A stretch of 64,000 nucleotides of DNA from Apoda limacodes (GCA_946406115.1 OX291553.1:1307001-1371000), one strand, 5' to 3'; shown: positions 33,154-44,592, counted from the stretch's first letter. The notes: generated by a model not told the origin, from the sequence alone. Numbers and translations are program-made.

Positions 33154-34005
33154 CCACTAAGGTGGCAAACAAGCTTACGGCCCGCCTGATGCTAAGCGGT
33201 CACCGTAGCCTATGGACGCTTGCAACACCAGGGGTATCACTTGCGCGTTGCCGACCCTTCAGAAATCCAATAACTTCTTTCTTGAAGAACTCCATACTGT
33301 AGTCCTTGCAGAAAACCTTGGCAGGGAGCTCATTCCACAACTTAAGCGTTCGCGGGAGGAAGTTTCTCTGAAACCGCACTGTACGCGACCATTTAGGTTC
33401 TAAAGTGTGAGAATGAATTCCCTGCCGATGGCGAGCGGTGCGATGGTAGAAAGTAGCCGTAGGCATCATTTCAAACAATTCCTCAGAACACAACCTATTG
33501 TACAAGGGGTAGAACACACACAGGGAGGCAAAGTCTCTCCTCAGACTTAAGGGCTCGATACCGCAAGTGAGTTTGGAATCGTCGACAATTTTCACAGCCC
33601 ATCGTTGAACCGAGTCAAAAGGGTCAAACTGGTATCCAGGTGCACCTACCCAGAGATGGCAGCAGTACTCCATATGGAGCCGAACTTGCGACTTGTAAAG
33701 TAACAACCTTTGCCCCGACGTGAAGTACTGCTTCGCTTTGTTGAGTACACCAAGTTTTTTGGACGCCAGCTTTACCTTATCTTGTAAATGATCTCGGAAC
33801 TGAACATCGCTGGAGATGTCGACACCAAGGATCACAATGCTCTTGGAGATGGAGAGGGGAGTCTTCTGGAATTGTGGGAATACAGTGTATGGAGTTTTCT
33901 TAGCGGTGAACGCGCACACTTGTGTCTTTGTAGGGTTGAATCGGACCAAGTTTACCCGTCCCCAGTCAGAGACCTTGGACATTGTGTTCTCGATTTGAGA
34001 CACAA
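33121..34005 (-). mobile_element. LINE-A copy 4, 5'-truncated, long A tail
   Basis: A ~29-nt T-run (33122-33150) is the poly-A tail of a minus-strand LINE. Next come TACCACTAAGGTGGCAAAC (3' UTR) and a 274-residue frame (33200-34024) with SKVSDWGRVNLVRFNPTKTQ, VCAFTAKKTPYTVFPQF, LLLYKSQVRLHMEYCCHLW and RTLKLWNELPAKVF. The frame is open throughout, so this is one of the younger pieces. It is truncated at GAGACACAAA near 34005, in the segment after the RT catalytic box. Confidence 0.92.
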
Positions 34006-34315
34006 ACAAATAAATTACAAACAAGTGGGTAATTTATTACTTTCAAACATATGTGTGACCTAAAATTTTAAACACCCATGTATGCTATTTAACTATCCAA
34101 GATTATGGAATTCTTGGTCTGATGCTGCAGGATATCCAGCTCACAATGCACCCTTGAAAAATAATAGCAGATATGTAGTGTTTGGATTCGTTTTTTTATC
34201 AGCATTTATTTCTATTTACAGTAAAATGTACTAATGTAAAATGTACGTACCTCAAACAAAAAATAAATTTAAAATTAAAAGAAACGAGTTACACAAATTA
34301 ATTACACAATTATAA
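34006..34315. other. Spacer, nothing recognised
   Basis: No BEL sequence resumes here. Non-coding. Confidence 0.4.
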
Positions 34316-34319
34316 TCAA

Positions 34320-34525
34320 CTAGCTGTCCCGGCGAACGTTGTTCCGCTGCCGTCCCTCTGTACCCGGCGAAAGTTGGTTTTTACCTATAGTGCCCGAGTT
34401 CGGCTCGCACTTGACATATCGAGATAAAAACAGATATTTACGAAGTTTGATCAAAATCGGTTCAGTAGTTTAGGAGTCCATTGTGGACAAACATTGTGAC
34501 ACGAGATTTATATATATTAAGATTT
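34320..34525 (+). repeat. LINE-3'-end-like dispersed repeat
   Basis: CTAGCTGTCCCGGCGAACGTTGTTCCGC, then GAAGTTTGATCAAAATCGG, TTCAGTAGTTTAGGAGTCC and ATTTATATATATTAAGAT. This string is, from general knowledge, one of the commonest dispersed repeats in moth genomes and probably the 3' end of a LINE. Only one copy lies in this window. GAGTTCGGCTCGCACTTG in the middle recalls D1. Confidence 0.55.
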
Positions 34526-35336
34526 AAACAAAAGTATTAATAACCAAACACAATATTATAAAAGATTACATAAATACCAAAATATGCTTTTTATGTATAT
34601 ACCCTTAAAAACGCTCACAGCTGTAAACTAGTATACAACTAAACTCTAATTCACGACTATTACTAATGATAAGCAAACAAAAAACAAAAAAAAGACACAA
34701 AAATACAATTACATACAAAAAACAATATGCACCAAAACAATAGTGTCTGCTCCCCTGCATTTAACCGGGTCGGCAACCATTAGCCAATACACCGTGTCAA
34801 ACAATTAAGTACAATAACATAAGCCCAAAGCCGTATCACAGATATAATTGTACCATAATCATAACTTCTTTTGTAAATAAGTTTAAAAAATTTAAAATAA
34901 AAATTAAATTTAAAAAGCCCCAACGTAAAAAAGAAAAGCAAATACTTAAAAAGTCAAAAATAATACTTATCTTTAAGCCATCAAATCCGATTGAGTAATA
35001 AAAAAGTAAGGGGGGTTTTTTTTATTATGAATATTGGTGGTGTGCAGGTTTTCTCGCGATTTTTTCCTTTACCAAAAAGCCAGTGATGTAAAATAAATTA
35101 CCTACTTGAGAAATGAAGTAATACGATTAACTAAAGTAAAATAGCGTCTGTATTATTTCTATTTAATTAGGTTAAGCTTATTTTAGGATTACAACAACGC
35201 AGTAATAGTTACAGTTACAGTATCCTATACTATTTTTCTCTTGGAGTTCTATTTAAAATTGAAATTGGTTATTTGAGATTATTTTTCGGCTATATCGGGA
35301 TAGTTGATACTGTTTCGAGACAAAACTTGATCGGGC
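34526..35336. other. AT-rich spacer
   Basis: No gene recognised. Confidence 0.4.
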
Positions 35337-35519
35337 CGTGCGCGGCAAGGCTTAAGTGCGCGGCAAGGCTTGAATGCGCGGCAAGGCTTAAGTGCGCGGC
35401 AAGGCTTAAGTGCGCGGCAAGGCTTGAATGCGCGGCAAGGCTTAAGTGCGCGGCAAGGCTTAAGTGCGCTGCAAGGCTTAAGTGCGCGGCATGGCTTAAC
35501 TGCGCTGTAAGGCTTAAGT
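35337..35519. repeat. 18-bp minisatellite, about 10 copies
   Basis: The unit GTGCGCGGCAAGGCTTAA varies at one or two positions per copy (TTAAGT/TTGAAT), the last copies being more diverged. It is much more GC-rich than its surroundings. Because 18 is divisible by three, all six frames stay open as hexapeptide repeats, which is an artefact. ACCTTCGGTGCATGAGTCCAACTCGCGCC follows at 35524-35552, a D1-like end. Confidence 0.95.
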
Positions 35520-35552
35520 AGGAAACCTTCGGTGCATGAGTCCAACTCGCGC

Positions 35553-36645
35553 CTGTTATTTTTCCTCTTGTCAAATATGTGTCAATTCAAAGAAGCTTTT
35601 ATACGCTTCCTGGTCAAATCACTCTAAATAAACAAAATATGACTAAACAAGCGTACGGCAAAATTATACAAATTATTTCCATAAGAAAAAAATATAGACT
35701 ACCAAAATGTTTTTGAATTTGAATTTGAATTCATATTAACAAAAATATTTAGTAAGATTTGCGACACATCTAAAAAACTCAATTATATTATTTAACTGAG
35801 TACTCGCCACTTATATCAAAATACCTAATTATATTGTTTAGCAAACAAATTGTTAGTTTAAATATCCGAGCGCTAACAATAAATTTATGTGCGAGAAGCC
35901 ATTTTGTTTCGTATATTTAACTAAACCTCAGTCGGAGCCGCAAATTCAACGACCCGACCCAAAATTTATTCAATTATTTGCGCTCGTTTAGTTTACACAC
36001 ATAAATTGGTTGTAACTGATGTCCCTGGTTTTGGTTACATTTCTAAACCTGTACATTTAAATTAATTTTGTTGTAATTCTTACGAAACAAGTGATCGCCC
36101 CAAAAACGGTTCGCATTTGATAACTCTTAGAATATCACAAAACGAGGGCAAGGGCGTCGACGCAATCAAACGTTTATTAAATACATATATTTGTATTTCT
36201 GTGTCTTTATTTTCGTATGTAAAAGCTTCCATTGTCGATATTAATGTTTGTATACGGCTTTCAGTTGGAAACTGAGAAATGTGTGAGGAACATCACATTG
36301 TAGCTCCAACGCAAACGAATCAACGATGGACTCTTAAGTCCTCTCCGAATATATTTGTTCTTATGTTTCTCATTGTAATCCCTGGAAATTAATTTTTCCG
36401 AAGACTTCCGTCTTTCAATTTTAGAAACAAAAATATCGAAATCCTTTAATCCCTATTTTGCCTTCTAGGGGATGATTTTCCAAAAACGATGAAACTCGTG
36501 AATCTTAATTTTCAGCTTAAAAGGGCAAATACTAAGCTTTATGTCTTAATCTTAAAAAATGACAGATTTCCATACAAACTGCCAATCCCTATGTCATTGC
36601 TGCATTGCATGACCTATTAAATAACGAAGAAGTCAGATGCAACGT
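35553..36645. other. Spacer, nothing recognised
   Basis: Mixed composition and non-coding. Confidence 0.4.
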
Positions 36646-36775
36646 CCGTCACGCCATCGTGCCATCGAGCCATCGTGCCATCGCGCCATCGTGCCATCGT
36701 GCCATCGTGCCATCGTGCTATCGTGCCATCGCGCCATCGCACCATCGTGCCATTGCGCCATCGTGCCATGGCGCC
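36646..36775. repeat. 8-bp minisatellite GCCATCGT, about 15 copies
   Basis: Consecutive GCCATCG(T/C/A) octamers with occasional substitutions. Frames on both strands remain open by repetition only. Confidence 0.95.
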
Positions 36776-37566
36776 AGGGAGTAATACGAGTACATAAAGC
36801 AATGAGAATAATATGGCCCGGATGATATTTGCTGACCAACTATCAGAAGTATGGTTTCATTATTTTTTCATTGTTGTGAGATAACGTAGCCTTTAGGTAT
36901 AGTGTCTTCCCCTGGGTCCAGGTGTGTTGTGAGCTTATCAAGAGGTTACCTGTACCTGCTCTCACAATTTACCATTTATAATTTTCAAAGCTTGAAGAAT
37001 TATTAACGACTATTAGTAGTGTCTGTTGGTAATACTTTACCAAGAAAATCAATGTATCGGGATCATTATGTAAAACAAAAAATTAAGTAAAATATAAACA
37101 AATAAAATAGTAACAAACAGGCAAACGAAAACAATTTAATTTATATTAATTGCCACCTATTCGAAAATAAAAAAGATACATCCATTTACTAAAACCTTTT
37201 GCAGAATTTGAAGTAAACGAAATAACCAATGCAAATTGGCGAGGTTATACCTTACAAGTGCCTATTTACAGGCGGAAATTTGCCGATAAATATCCGACAC
37301 GGCTCGAGGGCCGACCCGCATACTGATGAGCGGCAGGTTTATGTAGCCCAGCCGCAGCCACAAATTCGAAAACCAACCACAAATATTTGTTCTAATATTT
37401 ACATAGTACATACGTTATCTGAGTGAGCAACTTGTTACTTCAACACCAAAGTCACAAACAAAGTTATTTTCTTATTTGTTAAAATGCCTTGCTGTATGTG
37501 ATACTCACTACGGTTACATTTAAGCTTGTCCTCATAAGAAACCGCGTAGACTTAGAGAGGTAAGTT
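36776..37566. other. Spacer, nothing recognised
   Basis: A 65-residue frame at 37229-37426 has no recognisable content. Confidence 0.4.
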
Positions 37567-38745
37567 AAGAGAGGTAGGGCACAGCGGGACGCGCTCGAAT
37601 AAGCAGTCGGAACCATTAAAGCGGGGAAAAGCGAGTACTTGCTCGAATGAGCAGCCAAACCATTTTTCTAACGGAGACGCAGATATCCTGCCCGGTCGAA
37701 ACATCATACCTACATTATTCCGGCTACAAATTCGAGCACAATTTAGTGAGTCGTGCCGATGTATGTATGTTTGTCCCGGAGAATATCTGCTGTCGCTCCC
37801 TTCATAGCCTTGAAGACAGAGATCTGTCGATAGTGTGGGTGCGCGTAGATCATGGTGGCTACAATCATATCTATGCGTGCCTATATAGGTCTCGTAGCGA
37901 TGACACGGACGTAGCTCGACTCTTTACACACCTGAGTTTGATGACTGACAAAGTTCTAGAGCAATATCTCACAGCAGAACTAGTAATTTTGGGAGACTTC
38001 AACACCCACCATCGTGAGTTGCTCAGTTTTCGAACCAATAACTACGCAGAGATATCTGCTCATGAATTTGCTCTGACCTATGGATTCTCTCAGCTGGTAC
38101 TTTCTCCAACGAGAATACCAGATATAGAAAACCATACGAGCTCCTTACTGGATTTTCTGCTGACTACACGTCCGGACGGATATTCCGTCTCAATGGATGC
38201 GCATCTTGGCTCCTCGGACCACTGTCTCGTTCAGACTCAAGTGTCATGCACACAACCCGATCCAGCTGGGCCAACTAATTGGCGTTGTGAGTGGCATTAT
38301 AAGTCGGCAGACTGGGATGGATTGCGAAAATTTTATGCATCGTACCCGTGGAGGCAGCTCTGCTTTAGCTCAGAAGACCCTGACGTCTCCGCAGCCGCAG
38401 TCACTGAAACAATCCTCGCCGGTATGGAATGTTTTATTCCTAACCCGCAAGTAGCTGCCAGCGTCAAAAAAACGACCGTGGTTCAGTAAGTCTTGCAGAG
38501 AAGCTAAAATTCTGAAAGAAACTGCCTAAATGAGGCTTGGACCATGGCTCGTAATTATAAGGATCCGAATATTTCTGAGTTAAAAATGCTTCCTCAAGGT
38601 TCAGTAAAAAAGTAACTGCCAGAACACTAGGCAATTTCCGTCTTCATTGAAGACTGCGAATGTGCACCCAGTGCCCAATAAGGGCGATAAATCAGATCCA
38701 TCGAATTGCAGGCCTATCGATATTACCTCTTTCCTATCAAATGCA
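37567..38745 (+). mobile_element. LINE-A copy 5: 5' UTR, endonuclease, scrap of RT, 3'-truncated
   Basis: It starts AAGAGAGGTAGGGCACAG (5' terminus of the family). The 5' UTR is internally deleted so that it jumps from GAGCAGCC to the endonuclease (ATTTTTCTAACGGAGACGC). The 280-residue frame 37647-38489 carries FLTETQISCPVETSYLHYSG, CMFVPENICCRSLHSLEDRD, VILGDFNTHHRELLSFRTNN and LGSSDHCLVQTQ, the full apurinic-type endonuclease. After 38490 it decays, jumps near 38620 to RT (PVPNKGDKSDPSNC) and ends near 38740. Confidence 0.9.
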
Positions 38746-39480
38746 ACATTCTCAAATTCCATATTGTCATCCGAGTCATAACACTGACCCAAAATACACA
38801 TCAACAAGAAGAAGTTATGCTGTGTGCAAACATGAGTCTTTTAAAAAACACTTTAGCAACAAGTTTGTGTGTCAGCTTGGTCCCTTAATTTACAACAAAA
38901 TTAACAAAATTATCAATTTACATACACTTACCCGGTTCATGTTGAAAAAAAGGCTAAATTTGTGCTTATTATCTTTAACTTATGAGGAAACTGAAAAACT
39001 TGTTAATAATTTTTATTAGATAATTTATTTATGTCTGCTTATAACTTGTACCACACTTTAGTCCGATAAACGACTTTTAATAACACAAAACTATACAGAA
39101 TAGGAATACAACACACACACAAACCATCACGCACCCTCAGACATAAATACCTCTCCAACACACACACACATAAACTTTGACAACATAGTAACGTAATTTA
39201 TCTGTTTTCTATTTACTCTATCATGAATTTATTCTTACAAACTTTAACAACATAGTCACGCAATCTATTTTTTCATTAACTATCATTAATTTCTTCCTAT
39301 AAAATTTGACAACATGGTCTTGCATTCTATTTGCTTTCTATTTTCTTTATTTTAATGTGTCTTGTATATTTAAATCTGTTTATAGATATTTAAGTCCCGT
39401 ACTTGTTATTAGAAATATGTCAAGGATCCTTTTAAGTACAAAACTGCAAATTCTTTGCACGCAAATAGTGCTTACAGTTT
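38746..39480 (+). mobile_element. LINE-C C-terminus and 3' UTR
   Basis: After the LINE-A scrap, the plus-strand frame reads HNTDPKYTSTRRSYAVCKH, ESFKKHFSNKFVCQLGPLIY and NKINKIINLHTLTRFMLKKR, ending at 39017. R-S-Y...K-x-F..S-F.....G..I/L-Y-N is the layout of the extreme C-terminus of Jockey/CR1-type LINE proteins of another family. AT-rich sequence with CACACACA runs follows as a presumed 3' UTR. A 5'-truncated copy. Confidence 0.55.
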
Positions 39481-39539
39481 CAGAGGAAAATGCTGCATAG
39501 TGCTCTTAAGATATTTCATTGTGAGTTTGATAATAAAAT

Positions 39540-39680
39540 ACAATTGCATAAAGTAGGCGAGCATGCGCGCGAGCGCCGAGCGGTCTCGCCAGCCTCCGCG
39601 GTCGCGCAAAGCAGTCGCCGAGCGGCACCGCTACCGCGCGCAACCCGCCCGTCGCTCACTGAAATCACAACAACGTTCCG
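39540..39680 (+). promoter_or_regulatory. CpG-rich block, candidate promoter or 5' UTR
   Basis: GAGCATGCGCGCGAGCGCCG through GCGGTCGCGCAAAGCAGTCG to ACCGCGCGCAACCCGCCCG stands out sharply in an AT-rich region and is dense in CpG. It ends about 110 bp upstream of the candidate first coding exon at 39786. No TATA box is obvious. It could also be part of an unrecognised GC-rich element. Confidence 0.45.
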
Positions 39681-39785
39681 ATTTCAAAAACACAAAATTC
39701 GAAACTGGAAACTTTAATATGTGCTTTTAGTTTTACTTATTTTAATTACAAGGCTTTGTTATCATTTTTCCCAAAGTCTGAAAAA

Positions 39786-39858
39786 ATGAATTGGTGTTTA
39801 TATTTAGAGATATTAGTGTTGGGATTTTCAGTGCAGTTCCGGTGTACAAACTCAGTTG
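39786..39858 (+). CDS. Candidate host first coding exon: signal peptide, then splice donor
   Basis: The ATG at 39786 sits in a favourable insect start context (CTGAAAAAATGAAT). The 24 codons read MNWCLYLEILVLGFSVQFRC then TNSV: a short polar start, a hydrophobic core (about residues 5-15) and small/polar residues, the shape of a secretory signal peptide. At 39859 a strong donor (G|GTAAGTAAT) ends the exon in phase 1. A CpG-rich block lies just upstream. No downstream exon can be recognised, so the rest of the gene would lie past a long intron, possibly beyond this window. The gene cannot be named. The call rests on start context, signal shape and donor only. Confidence 0.5.
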
Positions 39859-40489
39859 GTAAGTAATTGTCAAGTTCTAAACTTTAACATCTTTCCGTTG
39901 AAATGTTGCTGTAGTCTAGTACCGTGGTCATAAGTTAACGTTTTTTTAGACGGGTGTAACGTAATAGGTCAAAAACCCATTAATATGCAACTGTTGACTT
40001 TTAAATGATTTTATTTCATCCTATGGAATGATTACGATCATACAATAGCTTACGTATACATTTAATTGCATTTTAATGTCTCTGGGTGTAATAATAAATA
40101 AAATAAAATAATTATGGTTCGGACAAATCTGTTATAGATTTTTTTCTAGTTCTTTATTATAATATATAACTATAATGGTGCTCAATTAAAATTAGATCGC
40201 ACTTAATGTTTTCCGCGTAACTGCTGCGAATGTGAGTACTTTTTTCGTGCCATGCTATTGTAACTATTATTCGTGTAAAAAAGCACTTACTTTCGCAATA
40301 ATTGCATAAAATATTATTTTATTGCAACTAATAACTAAGGGATATCAAACTTTATACCTACATAGAAGCATAAATTTAATATGAAGCTCGTGGATATAGT
40401 AGACACTACCTAAGATACAATATCCACAATGCCGGTTTCAGTTAAAATTGAAACAATAATAAATAATCTATTAGGATAAATATCCAGTG
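39859..40489. other. AT-rich sequence, presumed intron
   Basis: Non-coding. If the exon at 39786 is real, this is intron 1. Confidence 0.4.
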
Positions 40490-40640
40490 ATCGGATTTTC
40501 GCTGCCGCTATTTAGTTCGGCCCGCGCGAGCGCGACCCGCAGTGATTGCGCGACCCGCGGTGCTTTCGCCGAATCGCGCGACTATTTCGATGAATATTTG
40601 ATTCGTTCGCGAGCGGAGCCGACTTTACGATTTAATCAAA
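40490..40640 (+). promoter_or_regulatory. Second CpG-rich block
   Basis: GTTCGGCCCGCGCGAGCGCG, ACCCGCAGTGATTGCGCGAC and TTCGTTCGCGAGCGGAGCCG form a GC/CpG-rich island about 640 bp after the candidate exon. It could be an alternative promoter or an intronic enhancer. The frame through it (40487-40873) has no recognisable content beyond the GC-rich part. Confidence 0.3.
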
Positions 40641-41219
40641 TTTCCATTTCGCGAAAAAAAGGTATTCCAATCATTTCATTTAATTTTAAATTTTTTTTTG
40701 TTTCTATGGAATCGATGGCGTTATCTTTGAAATTTTTTCATTTTTTGACAATTATTGTTTTATTTGTCTATTTGTATAAAAAATGGTCCGGCATCAACTG
40801 TCGCATAAGAAACTTATCTTTCTTAGTATTTCTGTCGTTAAATTTGTATATAAAAAAAGACGCGCCTTATTAGATCCGCTAACTTGAATGTTAAAGATAT
40901 AGACTTGCCATTTTGATTTTAGTCTGTTAAAAATAAGTAATAGAGCTTTCAAAAACGGAACTTAGTTTCATCGAAACTAAGACATTTTTGCGAAAATAGA
41001 CGCCATATTCAATCTGCTAAGAGATTTGAATATAGCACTCTCGGATACCTAATGGCACCCAGTTTCATCAAAATAAAAGATTTTTAGGGGCAAACATTTT
41101 TTTTTCTTAAATTAAAAAAAATTATAAAATATTTGTATTTGAACCCTTTAAAACCTTACAAAACTTATTGTTGTCGAAATTGAAGATTTTTTAAAAATAT
41201 AAACGGCATTTGAATTTAG
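40641..41219. other. AT-rich spacer
   Basis: No gene recognised. Confidence 0.4.
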
Positions 41220-41632
41220 CTTTCAAGTGTGAGTCGGACTTTAGCACTTACTACACAAACAAAAAGTGGACCCCTATAGTAAATTATGGAGAAATTAATA
41301 AAAAAGTGAAAAAATTGTTGTATGGGAGCCCCTCTTAAATATTTGTTTTATTTTAATTTAAATATTTATAAAGTGTCCATATAACTTAATCTTCTTTGAA
41401 TATTTGAAGGGTCTACCTGTTGCCGTTATCAATATCGAGCAAAAAAATCTCGTTTGTTGTTTGGGAGTCCCCTTAAATATTTTTTGTTTTTTAGTATTTG
41501 TTGTTATACCGGCAACAGAAATACATCTTCTGTGAATATTTCAACTGTATTTCAATCACGGTTTATGAGATACAGTCTTAGTAATAGGGTTCCGCTAATT
41601 ACCCTTTGGGTACGGAACCCTAAAAACCTAAT
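41220..41632 (+). repeat. Dispersed repeat D1, near complete
   Basis: From TTTCAAGTGTGAGTCGGACT through GTTGTATGGGAGCCCC, CAGAAATACATCTTCTGTG and GGTTTATGAGATACAGTC to TAATAGGGTTCCGC and GGTACGGAACCCTAAAAA. The fullest copy in this orientation. Confidence 0.85.
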
Positions 41633-42004
41633 AGAAAGTCACATTTATTTCGTTTTAAAATATGTATACATTACACATAGTTATTTTACAAATGGGATGC
41701 GCCCCGGGGCATACGTGCATTTTAAATTTTCTTTTTTGCATTTGCAACTATTCATGCATTTTTATAAGCTCGAAGAAAGCTTGTGACGCAATGTGTTTGG
41801 TAGACCAAGTCCATCCCCATTCCGCGGATCCCTCTTAAAAATTATTTTAAATATCTGTATTTTCAGTATTAAAAGGTTCCTAAAATGTATAATTGTATCA
41901 TTATAACTGTCTCCAAATATTATACTTGAAACTCTAAATTCGTGTAAAATATTACAGCAAATTTATTTTTTAATCACTTGATTTTATTTTGATATTATTT
42001 TTTA
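41633..42004. other. Spacer, nothing recognised
   Basis: Non-coding sequence between two D1 copies. Confidence 0.4.
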
Positions 42005-42216
42005 AGAAACCGGCCACGTGCGAATCACACTCGCGCACGCGCAAGAATCTATAAATACGACAAAAAAATATACGTTTGTTGTTTGAAATACATCTTCTGT
42101 TAAAATTTCAACTGTCTAACTATCACGGTTCATAAGATACAGCCTTGTGACAGACGGAGAGACGGACGGACAGGGAAGTCTTAGTAATAGGGTCCCGTTT
42201 TGTACGGAACCCTAAA
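42005..42216 (+). repeat. Dispersed repeat D1, internally deleted
   Basis: It starts GGCCACGTGCGAATCACACT, jumps through TACGTTTGTTGTTTG to ATACATCTTCTGTTAAAATTT, and ends GTACGGAACCCTAAAAAC. Confidence 0.85.
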
Positions 42217-42606
42217 AACTATAACTGTTTAAGATTGATAGGACACAATCAAAAAAGTAAATATGAACTTTGATTTAGAAGAACCAAATCTCAATGTGGT
42301 GGTTATAAGGTAGCTGAGACACATATTATTATGTGGCAGTGTATTAACAAACACTGTGTGTGGCCGCAGATACCAAACATTTGTACAAGTCTTAAAGCTT
42401 TTACCCTCAAATCCTAACAAGACAGAACTAGTCAAGTACGACTCAAATGAGAATTTCTTTTTTTTAATTATCAAAATAAAAGTGGCCTCTTAAACTGTAT
42501 CTTAAGTAGCTATATTAATTTTAGTAAAAAGTGGAACTAATATTTAAAAACTGTGTGTAAGCTCACAGTACACGACACGCATTCAAGTCTATTACTCATA
42601 GAAGTG
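42217..42606. other. Spacer, nothing recognised
   Basis: An 81-residue minus frame (42229-42474) has no recognisable content. Confidence 0.4.
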
Positions 42607-42607
42607 T

Positions 42608-43885
42608 GACTTTTTTTTTTTAAATACGATTAAGGTGGCAAACAAGCTTACGGTCCACCTGACACCGTAGTCAAAGTTTCTCCTCAGACTTAAGGGCTCG
42701 ATACCGCAAGTGAGTTTCAAATCGTCGACAATTCTCACAGCCCGTCGTTGAACCGAGTCATAAAGGCCAAGCTAGTATCCGGGTGCACCCGCCCAGAGAT
42801 GGCAGCAGTACTCCATATGGGGCCGCAATTTGTAAAGCAGCAACCTTTGCTCCAACGTGAACTTCTGATTCGCTTTGTTAGCCAAGTTTTTTGGACGCCA
42901 TCTTCACCATGTCGGAGATGGAGAGGGAAGTGTTTTGTAATTGTAGAACCACAGTGAATGGGGTTTTCTTAGCGGTAAACGCGCAGACTTGTGTCTTTGT
43001 AGAGTTGAATCGGACCAAGTTTTTCCGTCCCCAGTCAGAGACCTTGGACAGGGTGAAATCTCGATTTAAAGTTCTTCATGTTTTTCCTCCACAACGTTCG
43101 TTCGCTTGCACGACTCGTGAAATAAGCCTCTCCAGTACTGTCATCTGCATAGCAATGTATGTTGTTGATGTCCAACATGTCATTGATATGTAGTAGAAAC
43201 AGCATAGGAGACATCACAGAGCCTTGCGGAACACCAGCATAAATGTCCATGCTATCAGAGCAACTACCGTTAACTGAGGCTCGTATACGTTTGCCGGACA
43301 AAAAGCTAGCCACCCATTTGCTAAAACTCTCGGGCATTCCATAAGATGCCAACTTCGATAGAAACTTCGGTGCCAGACCCTATCGAACGCCTTCGCTATG
43401 TCCAGGCTACATGCCAATGCTCCCCCCCCTTGACTCTCAATGGCTAGTGCTCATCGGTGTGTAAGGTACACTAGACGGTCAAGAGTCGAGCAACCGTGGC
43501 TAAAGCCATATTGACGGTTTTTCTAGGTATCTTAGAAGCTGATATTGATCACACGCTCTATAACCTTGGAGAGGTGGGAGGTAATAGCGATAGGCCTGTA
43601 ATTTGATGGATCTGATCTATCGCCCTGTTTGGGCACCGGGTGCACATTCGCAGTCTTCCATGAAGACGGAAATTGCCTAATATGGTAGAAAAGCGCGAAG
43701 AGGCGCGTGAGTACAGGACATAACTCAGGAGCACACTGTTTAAGCACCACTGCAGGTATACCGTCGGGCCCACTCAACTTATGAATGTCTAGAGAAAGCA
43801 ACGCCTGCCGGACCTCCGCTGTGTTAAAAAGATTTCAGGTAGCTTGCAAGTCGCCCACCTATTTGCCGATGAAGCGGATTACATA
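42608..43885 (-). mobile_element. LINE-A copy 6, 5'-truncated with several deletions
   Basis: The T-run at 42612-42621 and AAGGTGGCAAACAAGCTTACG mark the 3' end. The tail domain is mostly deleted (jump near 42670). The RT palm is in 43035-43352 (KRIRASVNGSCSDSMDIYAG, VPQGSVMSPMLFLLHINDML, HCYADDSTGEAYF, with the YADD intact) and its fingers in 43532-43801 (SGPDGIPAVVLKQCAPELCP, VHPVPKQGDRSDPSNYRPIA). It ends in the linker near 43880. Several frames, dead. Confidence 0.9.
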
Positions 43886-44059
43886 TTTAAAGTACTGTAA
43901 TGAAAGATAATATTAACTCTACCTCTCTTAAAAGAAAGTTAATTAGTTAGTGCTTTGTAATTATTTTAATCTAATTACCTATATATAACGATAATAATAT
44001 ACATATAGACAAGATCAGATAAAATACTTATTTGTTGATCGCTTTCATCTTAAATTTTT

Positions 44060-44390
44060 TTGAAGCTCTAAACATATACATGTAAATTGTAATCGTCTTC
44101 GGGAGAGGTACGGAGTATAATTAAGAATCAAACGAACCTACGTTGTCTTGGGCGAAGACGATTACGTTCCCACCCTCCCTTGAAGTTCCTGAGATCTGTC
44201 AACAAAAATTGGCTCTAAATAATGGCAGTCAGAAGTAGGTAATATGGAGGGGTGCAAATTTTTATTTTAATAAGCATTTTTATAGCTTTAAAGTGTGATT
44301 TGGACAGCATAATCTTGCGTACGCTGCATGTAAACTGTAATCGTCTTCGGTCCAGACTCTCGTATAATTAGATATCAAACTTCACAAGGG
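44060..44390. repeat. Direct repeats with an inverted core
   Basis: CATGTAAATTGTAATCGTCTTCGG (near 44080) recurs as CATGTAAACTGTAATCGTCTTCGG (near 44327), each followed by a TATAATTA...ATCAAAC segment. CGAAGACGATTA at about 44154, the inverted complement of the core, lies between them. Confidence 0.7.
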
Positions 44391-44455
44391 AGTTCGTTTA
44401 ATTCTTAATCATAAAACCGTAAATAGCATTGATTAGTGACAGAGATTCTTAAGTG

Positions 44456-44592
44456 TTAAGTGTCCCGGACACAGACTGAGATTGGTAACAGTTGGCCATT
44501 CTGAATAAGTGTCTTTCCCAGACACATACTGAAATTCTTAACAGTCGGCGATCCTGAAAAAGTGTCTGTGCACAGTCTGAAATTCTTAACAA
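44456..44592. repeat. ~53-bp tandem repeat, about 2.5 copies
   Basis: Units of the form GTGTC...ACA(G/T)ACTGA(G/A)ATT, then TTAACAGT and GGCGATCCTGAA repeat at about 44458, 44509 and 44562. This overlaps the C-terminal end of the 44456-44683 frame, whose last residues are therefore repeat-derived. Confidence 0.7.

Noticed and set aside
35273..35574. Open frames with CAARLK-like hexapeptide repeats on both strands
   Set aside because: Forced by an 18-bp tandem repeat; all frames are open, so openness carries no information.
36617..36839. Arg/His-rich and Trp/His-rich repeat frames
   Set aside because: Produced by the 8-bp minisatellite.
39490..39717. A 75-residue frame spanning the CpG-rich block
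   Set aside because: An Arg/Ala-rich stretch from GC-rich DNA with no signal of selection; treated as promoter or 5' UTR sequence instead.
40487..40873. A 128-residue frame in the second CpG-rich block
   Set aside because: It has no recognisable motif, and its second half is AT-rich Phe/Ile/Lys sequence typical of non-coding DNA.
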